In this document: positions 8,793 to 18,214 of the stretch, in pieces
How positions within the stretch are numbered: the first letter of the stretch is position 1
Layout: the number at the start of each line of letters is the position of its first letter
Assembly (NCBI GenBank): GCA_900316995.1
Contig: ONEZ01000006.1
Location: 1 to 64,000 of the forward strand
From: an uncultured Bacteroidales bacterium
GTDB taxonomy: Bacteria > Bacteroidota > Bacteroidia > Bacteroidales > Paludibacteraceae
Reading direction: 5' to 3'
DNA: 64,000 nt
Made by a program: the position numbers and the translations under genes
Notes under the pieces: generated by a model
What the model saw: the letters and a program-made list of their open reading frames with translations, nothing else
What the model was told of the DNA's origin: nothing
Database searches by the model: none

Positions 8793-8822
8793 AAGCGGGG
8801 CGCAAAAGCGTCCCGCTTTTTT
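8793..8822 (+). terminator. Rho-independent terminator after the Ig/FISUMP gene
   Basis: AAGCGGGGCG (8793-8802) pairs with CGTCCCGCTT, using one G-T pair, around a CAAAAG loop and is followed by TTTT. Confidence 0.8.
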
Positions 8823-8833
8823 ATGCATCAATT

Positions 8834-8865
8834 TTTGCACATTTGGAATTTCTGCATTATTTTTG
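8834..8865 (+). promoter_or_regulatory. Promoter of the first efflux operon
   Basis: TTTG (8834-8837), 20 bases, TATTTTTG (8858-8865): an exact match to the Bacteroidota promoter, placed just after a terminator and 27 bases before the first ATG. Confidence 0.7.
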
Positions 8866-8892
8866 TGTGTTTTGCTAAAAAACTGTAATTTG

Positions 8893-9366
8893 ATGAATAA
8901 TAAAGCTTTAATATTAGTGGCTGCGTTTGTGGCTGCTGTTGTGGCATCATGCAGCGGTCCGGACCTTTTCCGTGGCAGTTACAGCTACCGCACATCGGGG
9001 TGCATATATTTTAGAGGAATAACAGTTGTAGATGAGGAGGAGACTGGCCAGCTTACCATTGCCAAAAACGGTGGTGACAGCGTGCTTCTCATGTTCCGCC
9101 CCATAGTGGGTGAGATTTACTACATGCGTGGCACAGCCAAGGGAGACTCCTTGTTCCTGAACTCCAAATCAAAACAACTGCACATTCCTATAGGAGAAAA
9201 GACATACTATCTTGAATACGAGGCGTCAGGCAAGGGTAAAATGACAGACGGAACACTGCTTGTAAAGCGCAGATGCAAAGGCTCAGTATATGACAGTGAC
9301 GGTACCGTGCTTGGAAATATAACATCGGACGAGATTCTTACAATGGGCGTCAGAAATAGAGAATAG
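8893..9366 (+). CDS. Small lipoprotein of unknown function, first gene of the RND operon
   Basis: 157 residues from ATG 8893. The N-terminus MNNKALILVAAFVAAVVASC is a lipoprotein signal with Cys20 and no acidic residue right after it. The mature part begins SGPDLFRGSYSYRTSGCIYF and looks all-beta, with alternating hydrophobic residues and no catalytic motif. I do not recognise a family. It precedes the membrane fusion protein with no gap (TAG 9364-9366, then ATG 9367), so it is co-transcribed with the efflux pump and may be an accessory or a cargo-related protein. The upstream in-frame TTG at 8863 overlaps the -7 box and is rejected as a start. Confidence 0.7.
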   Translation: MNNKALILVAAFVAAVVASCSGPDLFRGSYSYRTSGCIYFRGITVVDEEETGQLTIAKNGGDSVLLMFRPIVGEIYYMRGTAKGDSLFLNSKSKQLHIPIGEKTYYLEYEASGKGKMTDGTLLVKRRCKGSVYDSDGTVLGNITSDEILTMGVRNRE

Positions 9367-10410
9367 ATGAAAAATTATACTACATACATCATGCTAATAA
9401 CCGCCGCCCTGCTAACGGCGTGCACTACGGAGCTGGGGCGCAAGGCGGAAAAGCAGCCTGTAAAAGTTACCGTGGCTGTTATCTCTGAGGCTGGCGGCTC
9501 AGAATCAGTTCAGAACTATTCAGGCGTGCTTACAGAAAACCGTTCAGCCATGCTTAGTTTCCAAACAGGTGGCAAACTTACAAAACTATATGTGAAAGAG
9601 GGTGAGAGGGTTAGCAAGGGACAGAAAATAGCCATGGTTGACCAGACTCAGTCATTAAACGCACTAAGGAGCGCTGAGGCGGCGCTTGCACAGGCAATGG
9701 ACGGTTATGACCGCCTTAAAGTGGTGCATGACAGTGGTGCGCTCTCAGATGTTAAATGGGTGGAGATGGAGACCAAGCTCCAGCAGGCTAACTCCATGGC
9801 GCAAATAGCACGCAAAAACCTTGAAGATTGCACACTGTACGCTCCTTTCAGCGGTGTGGTAAGTTCTGTGAATATGGGAGTGGGTAGCCATCTGCTGCCG
9901 TCACAAGGCATTGTACGCCTTATTAGCACAGATACAATGCTTGTAAAACTGGATATTCCTGAAAATGACATATCATACATAGAGGTGGGGCAAAGTGTTG
10001 ATGTCCAGGTGTTTCCTCTAAAAGGTAAAATAATGAAAGGAGTAGTGGCTCGCAAGTGGGCCGATGCTGACAACCTTTCACACACATATCCGGTAATGGT
10101 TGAGCTTCCAAACAAGGATGGTTCACTGCTCACAGGTATGGTATGCAAGGCCTCCATACACACTAAAGGCGTTGGCGGAAACATGGTGATACCGTATCAG
10201 GCTGTACAGTTAATGCCTGATGGCAGGTATGTATGGTGCGTGGAAAGTGGCAAATCCACACGCAGGAGGGTTACCATTGGAGATTTTGCCTCAAACGGAG
10301 TGGTGGTTACGAGCGGACTTGCGGCAGGTGATTCTGTAATTATAGACGGCAGGCAGAAGGTGTATGAAGGCGGGCAGGTGAGTGTCTGCACCAAACTATC
10401 AAATAATTAG
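9367..10410 (+). CDS. RND efflux periplasmic adaptor (membrane fusion lipoprotein)
   Basis: 347 residues with lipobox LLTAC (Cys19). The order is that of AcrA/MdtA proteins: a first beta strand set (NYSGVLTENRSAMLSFQTGG), half of a biotinyl-lipoyl domain (GKLTKLYVKEGERVSKGQKI), a helical hairpin at about 95-150, the second lipoyl half (CTLYAPFSGVVSSVNMGVGS), and the beta barrel. The adaptor links the inner-membrane pump to the outer-membrane channel. The pump and channel follow directly in the same operon, so this is a complete three-part exporter. The substrate cannot be told from sequence. Confidence 0.9.
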   Translation: MKNYTTYIMLITAALLTACTTELGRKAEKQPVKVTVAVISEAGGSESVQNYSGVLTENRSAMLSFQTGGKLTKLYVKEGERVSKGQKIAMVDQTQSLNALRSAEAALAQAMDGYDRLKVVHDSGALSDVKWVEMETKLQQANSMAQIARKNLEDCTLYAPFSGVVSSVNMGVGSHLLPSQGIVRLISTDTMLVKLDIPENDISYIEVGQSVDVQVFPLKGKIMKGVVARKWADADNLSHTYPVMVELPNKDGSLLTGMVCKASIHTKGVGGNMVIPYQAVQLMPDGRYVWCVESGKSTRRRVTIGDFASNGVVVTSGLAAGDSVIIDGRQKVYEGGQVSVCTKLSNN

Positions 10411-10416
10411 AGCAAC

Positions 10417-13400
10417 TTGAAGAGAGATGGCGGTATAATAGCTGCGGCGATGCGTACACACGGCATAATATTTGCCGTGGTGGTGCTGCTTGTGGTGCTT
10501 GGGTTCTACGGTTTGTATGATATGAACAAAGATGAGTTCCCTCAGTTCACCATTAGGCAGGGTGTGGTTGTGGGTGTGTACCCAGGCGCCACATCGGAGC
10601 AGGTGGAGGAGCAGCTCACACGCCCCATAGAACGCTATCTGTTCACATTCCAAGAGGTTGACAAGTCTAAAACCTACTCCTACTCAGAAGATGGGATAGC
10701 CTATCTTTTTGTGGAGCTTTCAAAAAATATAGATGACAAGGATGAGGTCTGGTCCAAGATACGCCACGGACTAACAGACTTTAAGCGTAATCTGCCGGCA
10801 GGTGTGCTGGCTGTGGCTGTGATTGATGACTTTGGCAATACATCATCAATTCTGCTCACTATGGAGGCTGCTGACAAATCTCCGCGTGAGCTGGAGGCTA
10901 TGGCAAACGAACTGGGCGACAGACTCTGCACCATAGAATCTCTTGGCAGATATAAGATTTTAGGAGCTCAGAATGAGCAGATTGGCGTTTATATTCAGCC
11001 TGAAAAACTTGCCCAGTATGCCATAAACTCCAACACACTCTTTGCAAGGCTCTTTTCACAGGGCTTCACCACCATGTCAGGTAGCACAGAACTAAGCGGG
11101 CAGACGTCACCTATACATCTTCAAAACGGCTACGTTGGAGAAGAAGAACTTGAGGAGCAGATTGTATATACAGACCCTTCAGGGCATATAGTCCGCTTAA
11201 AAGATATTGCGGTTATTGAACGTCATTATCCAGTGCCGTCAAACTACATTGTAAAAGACGGCAGTAACACGGTGCTGATGTCACTTGAGGTAAGGCCTGG
11301 GAGCAATATTGTGGCTTTTGGCAAGGCTGTTGACAAGGAGCTGGATAAATTCCGTGACACGCTTCCCGCATCGGTGATAATAAGCCGCATTACAGACCAG
11401 CCAAAGGTGGTGGATGAATCTGTGAAGAGCTTTCTTGGGGATTTGCTCACCTCTATCATCATAGTGATATTTGTAATGCTGCTACTCTTCCCAATACGCT
11501 CTGCGCTTGTGGCAAGCTCTGGTATCCCTATTTGCACCGCCATAAGCCTGCTGCTCATGTATGTGTTCAAGATAGAGCTTAACACCGTAACACTTGCGGC
11601 GCTTATTTTTGTGCTTGGAATGATAGTTGACAACTCCATAGTTATTATTGACGGATATATTGAGAGCTTAAACAAAGGGCGCTCAAGATGGTATTCAGCA
11701 ATATCAGCCACAAATGAGCTTTTCCCGCCTCTGCTGCTTGCCACGGTGGCCATAATAGGAATGTTTTTCCCTGTAACCCAAACTCTTACAGGGCCTATGA
11801 AAGACTTTATCAAACTCTTCCCGTGGACTATACTCTTTTCATTAGGTGTATCTCTTCTGTACGCCACACTTGTGGTTCCATACCTTGAGTTCAGGTTTAT
11901 TAAGAAGGAGACTGGCTCCAAAAAGATGAACTTTATGGAGCGTGGACAGGCTGTGTTTTTCAAGGCTTTGCACGGCGGCTATAACAAACTGCTCGCCCTC
12001 TGTTTCCGTTATCCTAAAACCACACTCTTTGTAGCACTTGGCACAGTGGTGGCGGGAGTGCTGATATTTTTATCACTCAATGTTCAGATGATGCCTAAGG
12101 CGGAACGCAACTGTTTTGCCATAGAGGTGCGCCTGCCTTACGGCAGTTCCGTGGAGGAGACAGCAGCTGTTTGTGACAGTATTGAGAGGCTTATAAAGCA
12201 GGATAAGCGCATAACCTCCGTAACTCAGTTTATAGGCAGCGGTTCACCCCGTTTCCACGCCTGCTACACACCTGCGCTGCCACGTACAAATTATGCTCAG
12301 TTTATAGTAAACACCACTTCAAACAGTGCTACGGAATCTTTTTTGAGTGAGAATACAGACCGTATGGCAGACTATTTCCCTAACGCCTCTGTGAGGCTTA
12401 AACAGATGGACTACCAGGCCGCAGCCAACCCTATAGAAGTGCATTTCATAGGTGAGGATTTGGAGCAGTTGCAGCAGTGCAGTGAGCGTCTTGCACACTA
12501 TATGAAAGACTCGCTCTATACAGATTTGCAATGGGTTCACACCACCGCAGATGAGACCCTTCCATGCGTAAAGGTGATTCTTAACCAGGAGGAGGCTGCA
12601 CGTGTGGGCGTCTCTTCCGCCACACTCTCACTTCAGCTTGCAAGTTTTGAGCATGGCACACCGCTTACAACTCTCTGGGAGCATGATTACAGCATTCCTG
12701 TGGTGATGCACATAAACAAAGATGATAACAAGGGTAACCTTACCGCTCTTGGCAATATGCTTGTGCCCACAGCCACTGGTACTTGGGTGCCTTTAAGGCA
12801 GATAGCCGTCATAGAGCCTGACTACCAGCGCGCCTCTATTCAGCACAGAGGGGGTATGAGAGCCATTACAGTATCGGCCGACCTGCGCTTTGGCAAAAGC
12901 CAGCCTGTGCCTATGAAAAAGATACAGAAATATGTAACCGCTAATATGGCAGACTCCATTCCAGATGGTGTAAACATAAAGTGGGGTGGGCTTACAGGGC
13001 TTAATGAGAGCCTTATACCTGAAATTATGATGGGTGTGGTATTTGCCATTGCTGTTATATTTGCATTCCTGCTCTATGACTTTGGCAATATAGGTCTTGC
13101 GCTGCTCTCACTTTCAGCCACGCTGCTGTGTCTGTTTGGCGCATTCGCAGGCCTTAAGATATTCGGGCTGGACTTTGGTATAACATCTGTGCTTGGAGTG
13201 GTGAGCCTTATTGGAATTATAGTGCGTAACGGTATTATTATGTTTGAGTATGCAGAGACCCTGAGGCGTGAAGAGGGTAAGAGTGCAAAAGAGGCTGCAT
13301 TCCTCTCTGGCAAACGCAGAATGCGCCCCATATTCCTCACATCAGCCACCACTGCACTTGGTGTAGTGCCTATGATAATAAGCCGTAGCACACTTTGGAT

Positions 13401-13503
13401 GCCTATGGGCGTTATAATCTGTTTTGGCACAGTGCTGTCACTGGTGCTTATTGTTACAGTGCTGCCTGTGGCGTACTGGAAAATTTACTCAGTTGAAAGT
13501 TGA
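10417..13503 (+). CDS. RND efflux permease, variant proton-relay subfamily
   Basis: 1,028 residues with the AcrB layout: TM1, a large periplasmic loop (VGVYPGATSEQVEEQLTRP), TM2-6, a second loop, and TM8-12. TM4 reads GMIVDNSIVIID, with Asp405-Asn406 where AcrB has an Asp-Asp pair. TM10 reads IIVRNGIIMFEY, with Arg937 where AcrB has Lys940. This marks a subfamily distinct from the second pump in the window, which keeps Asp-Asp and Lys. Translation probably starts at TTG 10417 (LKRDGGIIAAAMRTHG), because relatives begin MKR..IIAAAMR; the next in-frame ATG at 10450 would cut into the first helix. Confidence 0.9.
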   Translation: MKRDGGIIAAAMRTHGIIFAVVVLLVVLGFYGLYDMNKDEFPQFTIRQGVVVGVYPGATSEQVEEQLTRPIERYLFTFQEVDKSKTYSYSEDGIAYLFVELSKNIDDKDEVWSKIRHGLTDFKRNLPAGVLAVAVIDDFGNTSSILLTMEAADKSPRELEAMANELGDRLCTIESLGRYKILGAQNEQIGVYIQPEKLAQYAINSNTLFARLFSQGFTTMSGSTELSGQTSPIHLQNGYVGEEELEEQIVYTDPSGHIVRLKDIAVIERHYPVPSNYIVKDGSNTVLMSLEVRPGSNIVAFGKAVDKELDKFRDTLPASVIISRITDQPKVVDESVKSFLGDLLTSIIIVIFVMLLLFPIRSALVASSGIPICTAISLLLMYVFKIELNTVTLAALIFVLGMIVDNSIVIIDGYIESLNKGRSRWYSAISATNELFPPLLLATVAIIGMFFPVTQTLTGPMKDFIKLFPWTILFSLGVSLLYATLVVPYLEFRFIKKETGSKKMNFMERGQAVFFKALHGGYNKLLALCFRYPKTTLFVALGTVVAGVLIFLSLNVQMMPKAERNCFAIEVRLPYGSSVEETAAVCDSIERLIKQDKRITSVTQFIGSGSPRFHACYTPALPRTNYAQFIVNTTSNSATESFLSENTDRMADYFPNASVRLKQMDYQAAANPIEVHFIGEDLEQLQQCSERLAHYMKDSLYTDLQWVHTTADETLPCVKVILNQEEAARVGVSSATLSLQLASFEHGTPLTTLWEHDYSIPVVMHINKDDNKGNLTALGNMLVPTATGTWVPLRQIAVIEPDYQRASIQHRGGMRAITVSADLRFGKSQPVPMKKIQKYVTANMADSIPDGVNIKWGGLTGLNESLIPEIMMGVVFAIAVIFAFLLYDFGNIGLALLSLSATLLCLFGAFAGLKIFGLDFGITSVLGVVSLIGIIVRNGIIMFEYAETLRREEGKSAKEAAFLSGKRRMRPIFLTSATTALGVVPMIISRSTLWMPMGVIICFGTVLSLVLIVTVLPVAYWKIYSVES

Positions 13504-13520
13504 TAGTTGACATTTGACAC
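13493..13520. repeat. Heptamer array, four units of TTGAnAn
   Basis: Four 7-bp units (TTGAAAG, TTGATAG, TTGACAT, TTGACAC) straddle the permease stop codon (TGA 13501-13503), and the last unit supplies the TTG start of the next gene at 13514. Every unit contains TGA. Confidence 0.8.
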
Positions 13521-14857
13521 GAATAAATTACATATTAGCATTTTTTGTTGCCGTTTCCATCTCCATTAGCGCGGTGGCTCAGTCACTGTCACTTGACAGC
13601 TGTGTGGCTATGGCTGTCAGAAATAACGCCGATGTCAAGAATGCAGATTTGGCTGTAGAGGAGGCCAAGCAGACAAAATCAGCGGCTCTTACAAAATATT
13701 TTCCGGCAGTGAGCGCATCGGCGGGAGCGTTTCACTCAGACCGTCCGTTTATTGAGTACGGTATTTCAAATATAGGCAACAGTGGAATAAGAGATGTTCT
13801 ACAAACCATATACTATAACATACTGGCTCCGTTTGGCATTAGTGACCATCTGAGTTTTCTGCAAAAAGGTGTGGTTTCAGGTGTTGTGGCAATGCAGCCT
13901 GTATATGCGGGCGGACGCATTGTAACTGGCAACAAGTTGGCAAAATTGGGCATAGAGGCATCTGAATACCAGAAAGAGATTAAAATAAGGGAGATAGAGC
14001 TTAGAACAGAGGAACTTTACTGGCAGTGCAAAATGTTGGAGGAGAAGATGCGTACTGTGGAAGTGGCTCTGCAACTGCTGCACTCTCTTGAAAAAGATGT
14101 AAGGGTGGCTATTGGTGCTGGGCTTATAACCCCTAATGACGGCCTTAAAGTGAAGCTTAAAATAAATGAAATGGAGGCCAACACCATTAAGATAGAGAAC
14201 GGAATACGTCTTTGTAAGATGGCACTCTGCCAGCAGATTGGGGTTGCATACAATGATAGCGTTACTTTGAGCGATACATTACAGAGTGTTAGTGAGCCTT
14301 GGGCTCTTAAGGCCGATAACAGCGCTGCCGTAAAAGGACGCAGTGAGTTCAAACTGCTTGACCTCAATGTTAAGGCAAAGAAACTTGAAAAGCGCATGAT
14401 AGTGGGCGAGACGCTACCTCAGATTGGCATTGGAGGCAGTTACAGCTATAATAACCTTATGGATAGAAACGCCTTTAACCTCACTGGATTTGCTATGGTT
14501 CAGGTGCCTATTACCGCATGGTGGGAGGCGTCACATAACATAAAGAAACAAAACTACAGAATACAGGAGGCTGAGAACCTGAAGGCTGATGTAACAGGCA
14601 AACTTGAACTGCAAACCCAGAAAATTTGGGATGAGCTTGATGCTGCATACCGCAGTTATGAACTTGCAGAGGAGGCTGTCAGCGATGCTAAAGAAAACCT
14701 GAGACTCAGCCTGCAATACTACAAGGCTGGTCTTATAACTCTGTCTGAACTGCTTGAGGCGCAAACCTTGTACCGTCAGGCGCTTGACAGCAGAGTGGAG
14801 CAGACCATAACCTATCTAATCTGCCTGCGCCACTACAAGCAAATAGCAGGAGTATGA
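13514..14857 (+). CDS. TolC-family outer-membrane efflux channel
   Basis: 447 residues. TTG 13514 begins MTRINYILAFFVAVSISISAVAQS, a signal peptide cut after AVAQ. The mature protein has the two-repeat coiled-coil layout of TolC proteins: SLDSCVAMAVRNNADVKNAD near the start of repeat one, long heptad helices at about 150-210, LLDLNVKAKKLEKRMIVGE opening repeat two, and YKAGLITLSELLEAQTLYRQA near the end. It forms the outer-membrane exit duct for the pump coded by the two genes before it. The start codon is the last unit of a heptamer array overlapping the previous stop. Confidence 0.9.
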   Translation: MTRINYILAFFVAVSISISAVAQSLSLDSCVAMAVRNNADVKNADLAVEEAKQTKSAALTKYFPAVSASAGAFHSDRPFIEYGISNIGNSGIRDVLQTIYYNILAPFGISDHLSFLQKGVVSGVVAMQPVYAGGRIVTGNKLAKLGIEASEYQKEIKIREIELRTEELYWQCKMLEEKMRTVEVALQLLHSLEKDVRVAIGAGLITPNDGLKVKLKINEMEANTIKIENGIRLCKMALCQQIGVAYNDSVTLSDTLQSVSEPWALKADNSAAVKGRSEFKLLDLNVKAKKLEKRMIVGETLPQIGIGGSYSYNNLMDRNAFNLTGFAMVQVPITAWWEASHNIKKQNYRIQEAENLKADVTGKLELQTQKIWDELDAAYRSYELAEEAVSDAKENLRLSLQYYKAGLITLSELLEAQTLYRQALDSRVEQTITYLICLRHYKQIAGV

Positions 14858-14862
14858 AAAAC

Positions 14863-14893
14863 AAAAAAAGGAGATGAAATTCATCTCCTTTTT
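14863..14893. terminator. Bidirectional terminator between tolC-type gene and glycogen phosphorylase
   Basis: AAAAAAAGGAGATGAA pairs with TTCATCTCCTTTTT in a near-perfect hairpin with A and T runs on both sides, so it can end both convergent transcripts. Confidence 0.9.
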
Positions 14894-14911
14894 CTTCTAT
14901 TTTAGGTTTTA

Positions 14912-17473
14912 TTAGAACCAGCGAACATAGCAGAAGTCCTGACGGTGTGGCAGGTCTGCGTTCTTTGGGAACAAGCGGAATGCAAACTTGAATGAACCGC
15001 TGCTCTTAGGAACGTTGACAAGCTGGTATGTAACCTTGGTGCCCTCTGCTTTTACTTGCTTGAACTCAAGTACACGGAATAGTTTGTCAACTCCGTCAAC
15101 CATCTGGGTTGATACATACTCTATGCCAAAGCTGTTAACAAGTGCAGGGTCTTTAACATCGATGGTGACTGTAGCTTCATACTTGGCGTTAGAAGAAGCA
15201 GTAGAGAGTGTGTCAGAAATCTTAAGCTCTCCTATCTCAACCTGATCCCATACGCTTGCAACCTTCTCTTTCCATGCAACAATCTCTTTTGCCTTTGCAA
15301 AGTCATTTGCCTTCAGAGATTTGCAACGCTTGCCTTGTTTGCTGTAGAAGCGCTCGATATAGTCATCAAGCATACGCTTGGTGGTATATGTAGGAGTAAT
15401 CTTAGCAAATGAGTTCTTAATGAACTGAATCCAGCGTGGTGAGTAGCCTGCTGAGTTAGTCTCAAAGTAAAGAGGTACTATCTCATTCTCAAGCATTGAG
15501 TAGATGGTAGCGGCATCAAGCTGGTCTTGGTGCGGCTGGTATGTGTATGTGCGCTTGTCTGTAAGTGCCCAGCCTGCGCCCTTCTTATAACCTTCATACC
15601 ACCATCCGTCAAGAACTGAGAAGTTTAGAACACCGTTCATCTGAGCCTTCTCACCTGATGTACCTGATGCCTCAAGAGGACGTGTAGGTGTGTTAAGCCA
15701 AATATCAACACCTGAGATAAGGCGTTTTGCAAGTGCCATATCGTAGTTCTCAAGGAATATAATCTTACCAAGGAACTCAGGACGGCGGGAAATCTCTATG
15801 ATGTTCTGAATCAGTTTCTGACCACCTGCATCGGCTGGGTGAGCCTTACCTGTGAAGATGAATTGTACAGGACGGTTAGGATTGTTTACAATCTTCTCAA
15901 GACGCTCAAGGTCTGTGAATATAAGGTGAGCACGCTTGTAGGTTGCAAAACGGCGACCGAAACCAATTGTAAGGGCGTTAGGGTTAATCTTACCCATTAT
16001 CTTTACAATACGTGAAGGATCACCCTGGTTCTGAAGCCAGCTCTGAGCAAATCTTGTCTTAATATACTCTATAAGGTTGCTCTTTAAGTTCTGGCGTATC
16101 TTCCAGATCTCCTCGTCAGGTACATTGTATATTGGCTCCCAGTTTGCAAGGTTTGACTGGTCTGTAATGAATTTTTCTCCAAAGTATTTCTTGTGAAGCT
16201 CTTTCCACTCCTTGGTAGCCCATGTTGGGTAGTGTACACCATTGGTAACCCAGCTTACGTGAAGCTCATCTGGGAAGTATCCGTCCCAAATCTTCTTGAA
16301 CATATTCTGTGAAACCTTGCCGTGAAGCCAGCTTACACCATTAACCTCCTGGCATGTGTTGCAGGCGAACACTGTTACTGAGAATTTCTCTGTAAGATCA
16401 CCTGGAACCTCACGTCCCATGTTCATGAAGTCTGACCAAGACAGACCAAGCTGGTTGGCGTACTCGTTCATATAGTGCTGGAACATCTGCTCGTCAAACT
16501 TATCGTGACCGGCAGGTACAGGTGTGTGGGTTGTGAACAGACCTGAAGCACGTACAATCTCAAGAGCCTCATTAAAGTTCAAGCCCTTGCCGTGCATAAG
16601 GTCAAGAAGACGTTGTACGTTAAGGAATGCGGCGTGACCCTCATTGCAGTGGTAGATGTCTTTCTCAATGCCAAGAGCGTTAAGAGCGTAGATACCGCCA
16701 ATACCAAGAAGAATCTCCTGTTTCAGACGGTGCTCGTTGTCACCACCGTAAAGGTGATATGTAAGAGTTCTGTCCTGCTCACTGTTCTGCTCCAAATCAG
16801 TGTCAAGAAGTATAAGCTGAACACGTCCTACGTTAACTCTCCAAAGGTTTGCCACGATGTTACGTCCTGGATAAGGAACTGATATTGTAACAGGTAAGCC
16901 GTTCTTGTCTGTAATCTGCTCAATAGGCAGGGTCTCAAACATCTGAGCATCATAAATTGCAATCTGCTCTCCGTTCATAGAGAGAGACTGTGTAAAGTAA
17001 CCGTATCTGTAAAGGAAGCCTACTGCAACCATGTCAACAGCGCAGTCACTTGCCTCTTTAAGGTAGTCACCGGCAAGAACGCCAAGACCGCCTGAATAAA
17101 TCTTAATTACTGATGTAAGACCGTACTCCATGCTGAAGTATGCAATAGATGGAACTGTCTTAACAGGCTTTACTGCCATATAGGCCTTAAAGTGAGAGTA
17201 AACCTCCTCAACTTTAGCCATGAATACTGTGTTCTTGGCAAGAAGGGCGTAATCCTCAGCTTTAAGTTTTTGTAAAAGAAGTACAGGGTTGCCTGCGCAC
17301 TCTACCCAAAGTTGTGGGTTCATCTCTGTGAAAAGATCAATAGCCTCATCGTTCCAAACCCACCATAGGTTCTTGCTAAGCTCCATGAGTTTCTGGAACT
17401 CCTTAGGCACCTCAAATTTCACTGTAATTGGACGCCAATTTGGATAATTGGCATTGCTAACTTGTAATTTCAT
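14912..17473 (-). CDS. glgP: Alpha-glucan (glycogen) phosphorylase, GT35
   Basis: 853 residues of the short, unregulated phosphorylase type. It releases glucose 1-phosphate from alpha-1,4-glucans in the cytoplasm, using pyridoxal phosphate. Visible are the N-terminal DUF3417-type region (LSKNLWWVWNDEAIDLF), the substrate region HCNEGHAAFLN, FTTHTPVPAGHD, and the cofactor-lysine region EASGTSGEKAQMNGVLN near residue 605. Lys in SGEK is the expected Schiff-base lysine; relatives often have SGMK. The C-terminus (about 750-853) is a beta-rich extension. It stands alone on the minus strand with a consensus promoter and a shared terminator. The half-length glycogen synthase at 44.5 kb belongs to the same metabolism but is not linked. 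Confidence 0.95.
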   Translation of the reverse strand: MKLQVSNANYPNWRPITVKFEVPKEFQKLMELSKNLWWVWNDEAIDLFTEMNPQLWVECAGNPVLLLQKLKAEDYALLAKNTVFMAKVEEVYSHFKAYMAVKPVKTVPSIAYFSMEYGLTSVIKIYSGGLGVLAGDYLKEASDCAVDMVAVGFLYRYGYFTQSLSMNGEQIAIYDAQMFETLPIEQITDKNGLPVTISVPYPGRNIVANLWRVNVGRVQLILLDTDLEQNSEQDRTLTYHLYGGDNEHRLKQEILLGIGGIYALNALGIEKDIYHCNEGHAAFLNVQRLLDLMHGKGLNFNEALEIVRASGLFTTHTPVPAGHDKFDEQMFQHYMNEYANQLGLSWSDFMNMGREVPGDLTEKFSVTVFACNTCQEVNGVSWLHGKVSQNMFKKIWDGYFPDELHVSWVTNGVHYPTWATKEWKELHKKYFGEKFITDQSNLANWEPIYNVPDEEIWKIRQNLKSNLIEYIKTRFAQSWLQNQGDPSRIVKIMGKINPNALTIGFGRRFATYKRAHLIFTDLERLEKIVNNPNRPVQFIFTGKAHPADAGGQKLIQNIIEISRRPEFLGKIIFLENYDMALAKRLISGVDIWLNTPTRPLEASGTSGEKAQMNGVLNFSVLDGWWYEGYKKGAGWALTDKRTYTYQPHQDQLDAATIYSMLENEIVPLYFETNSAGYSPRWIQFIKNSFAKITPTYTTKRMLDDYIERFYSKQGKRCKSLKANDFAKAKEIVAWKEKVASVWDQVEIGELKISDTLSTASSNAKYEATVTIDVKDPALVNSFGIEYVSTQMVDGVDKLFRVLEFKQVKAEGTKVTYQLVNVPKSSGSFKFAFRLFPKNADLPHRQDFCYVRWF

Positions 17474-17532
17474 TTTATTATATTAGGTTATTTGTGATTA
17501 TTCTTTAGTGATTTTTCCTTAATACATAGGCG

Positions 17533-17564
17533 CAAAGATAAAAAGTTTTACGTTATGTATCAAA
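17533..17564 (-). promoter_or_regulatory. Promoter of glgP
   Basis: On the minus strand TTTG (17564-17561), 20 bases, TATCTTTG (17540-17533): an exact consensus match. It leaves a leader of about 55 bases. Confidence 0.75.
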
Positions 17565-17665
17565 TGTTTTTTCACAAATGTTAAAAATAATTTTCATTCT
17601 AGTTGTTGATTATCAGCACTTTTAACTCGCAATCGTTTTAGCGTATGCCGCTTTTACGGTTACAA

Positions 17666-18214
17666 TTATGTTACATTTTCTGTCCTGAAAGAAAATTCGC
17701 AACCGCAGTATGTCTGGTTGTAAAAACCGTTTTCTTTGAGTAGCTGGCTGCGTCTCTGCTGTAGTCCGCCCTTGCGCCAGTTTTTGTCCCAAAAGTTTAC
17801 AGAAGGGTATTGTTCCACCGCTCTCCTCCCCGATGCGTTGATTTGCTCAATGTCTTTCCATCTTGAAGAGGCAAGTGTGGTGGCTATAGTGTCAAAACCT
17901 CTCTCCGCCGCCTCCTGTGCGGTGCGTTTCAGTCTTAGGTCAAAGCAGAGAGAGCAGCGTGCGCCTCTCTCCTTGTCAGCCTCGTGTCCGCATACATGGT
18001 CAAGCCAAAGGCTGTGGTTATAGTCTGCGTCTATCACATCAAGTCCAAGTTTGGCCGCATAGCGCACTAACTCCCCCTTCCTTGTCTCGTACTCATCAAA
18101 CGGATAGATGTTTGGGTTGTAGAAGAAGAGTGTGGGGGTGTAGCCGTTCTGTGCAAGCCACTCCAATATGGGGGCTGAGCATGGGGCGCAGCAGCAGTGG
18201 AGCAGAAGTCTCAT
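17666..18214 (-). CDS. queH: Epoxyqueuosine reductase QueH
   Basis: 182 residues (DUF208). QueH performs the last step of queuosine synthesis, reducing epoxyqueuosine to queuosine in tRNA; it replaces the cobalamin enzyme QueG. Family marks are the N-terminal Cys cluster HCCCAPC (Cys7-9, Cys12), FYNPNIYPFDEY, CSLCF (Cys87, Cys90), TTLASSRWKD and the C-terminal YCGCEFS (Cys170, Cys172), which together serve the iron-sulfur cluster and metal site. Its ATG overlaps the M3 peptidase stop by ATGA, so translation is coupled. The substrate is made by QueA, coded at 30.8 kb on the other strand. Last gene of a long minus-strand operon. Confidence 0.95.
   Translation of the reverse strand: MRLLLHCCCAPCSAPILEWLAQNGYTPTLFFYNPNIYPFDEYETRKGELVRYAAKLGLDVIDADYNHSLWLDHVCGHEADKERGARCSLCFDLRLKRTAQEAAERGFDTIATTLASSRWKDIEQINASGRRAVEQYPSVNFWDKNWRKGGLQQRRSQLLKENGFYNQTYCGCEFSFRTENVT

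Noticed and set aside
11244-11963. Long open frame on the minus strand inside the RND permease
   Set aside because: Shadow of the coding strand; no signature and the permease frame is clear.
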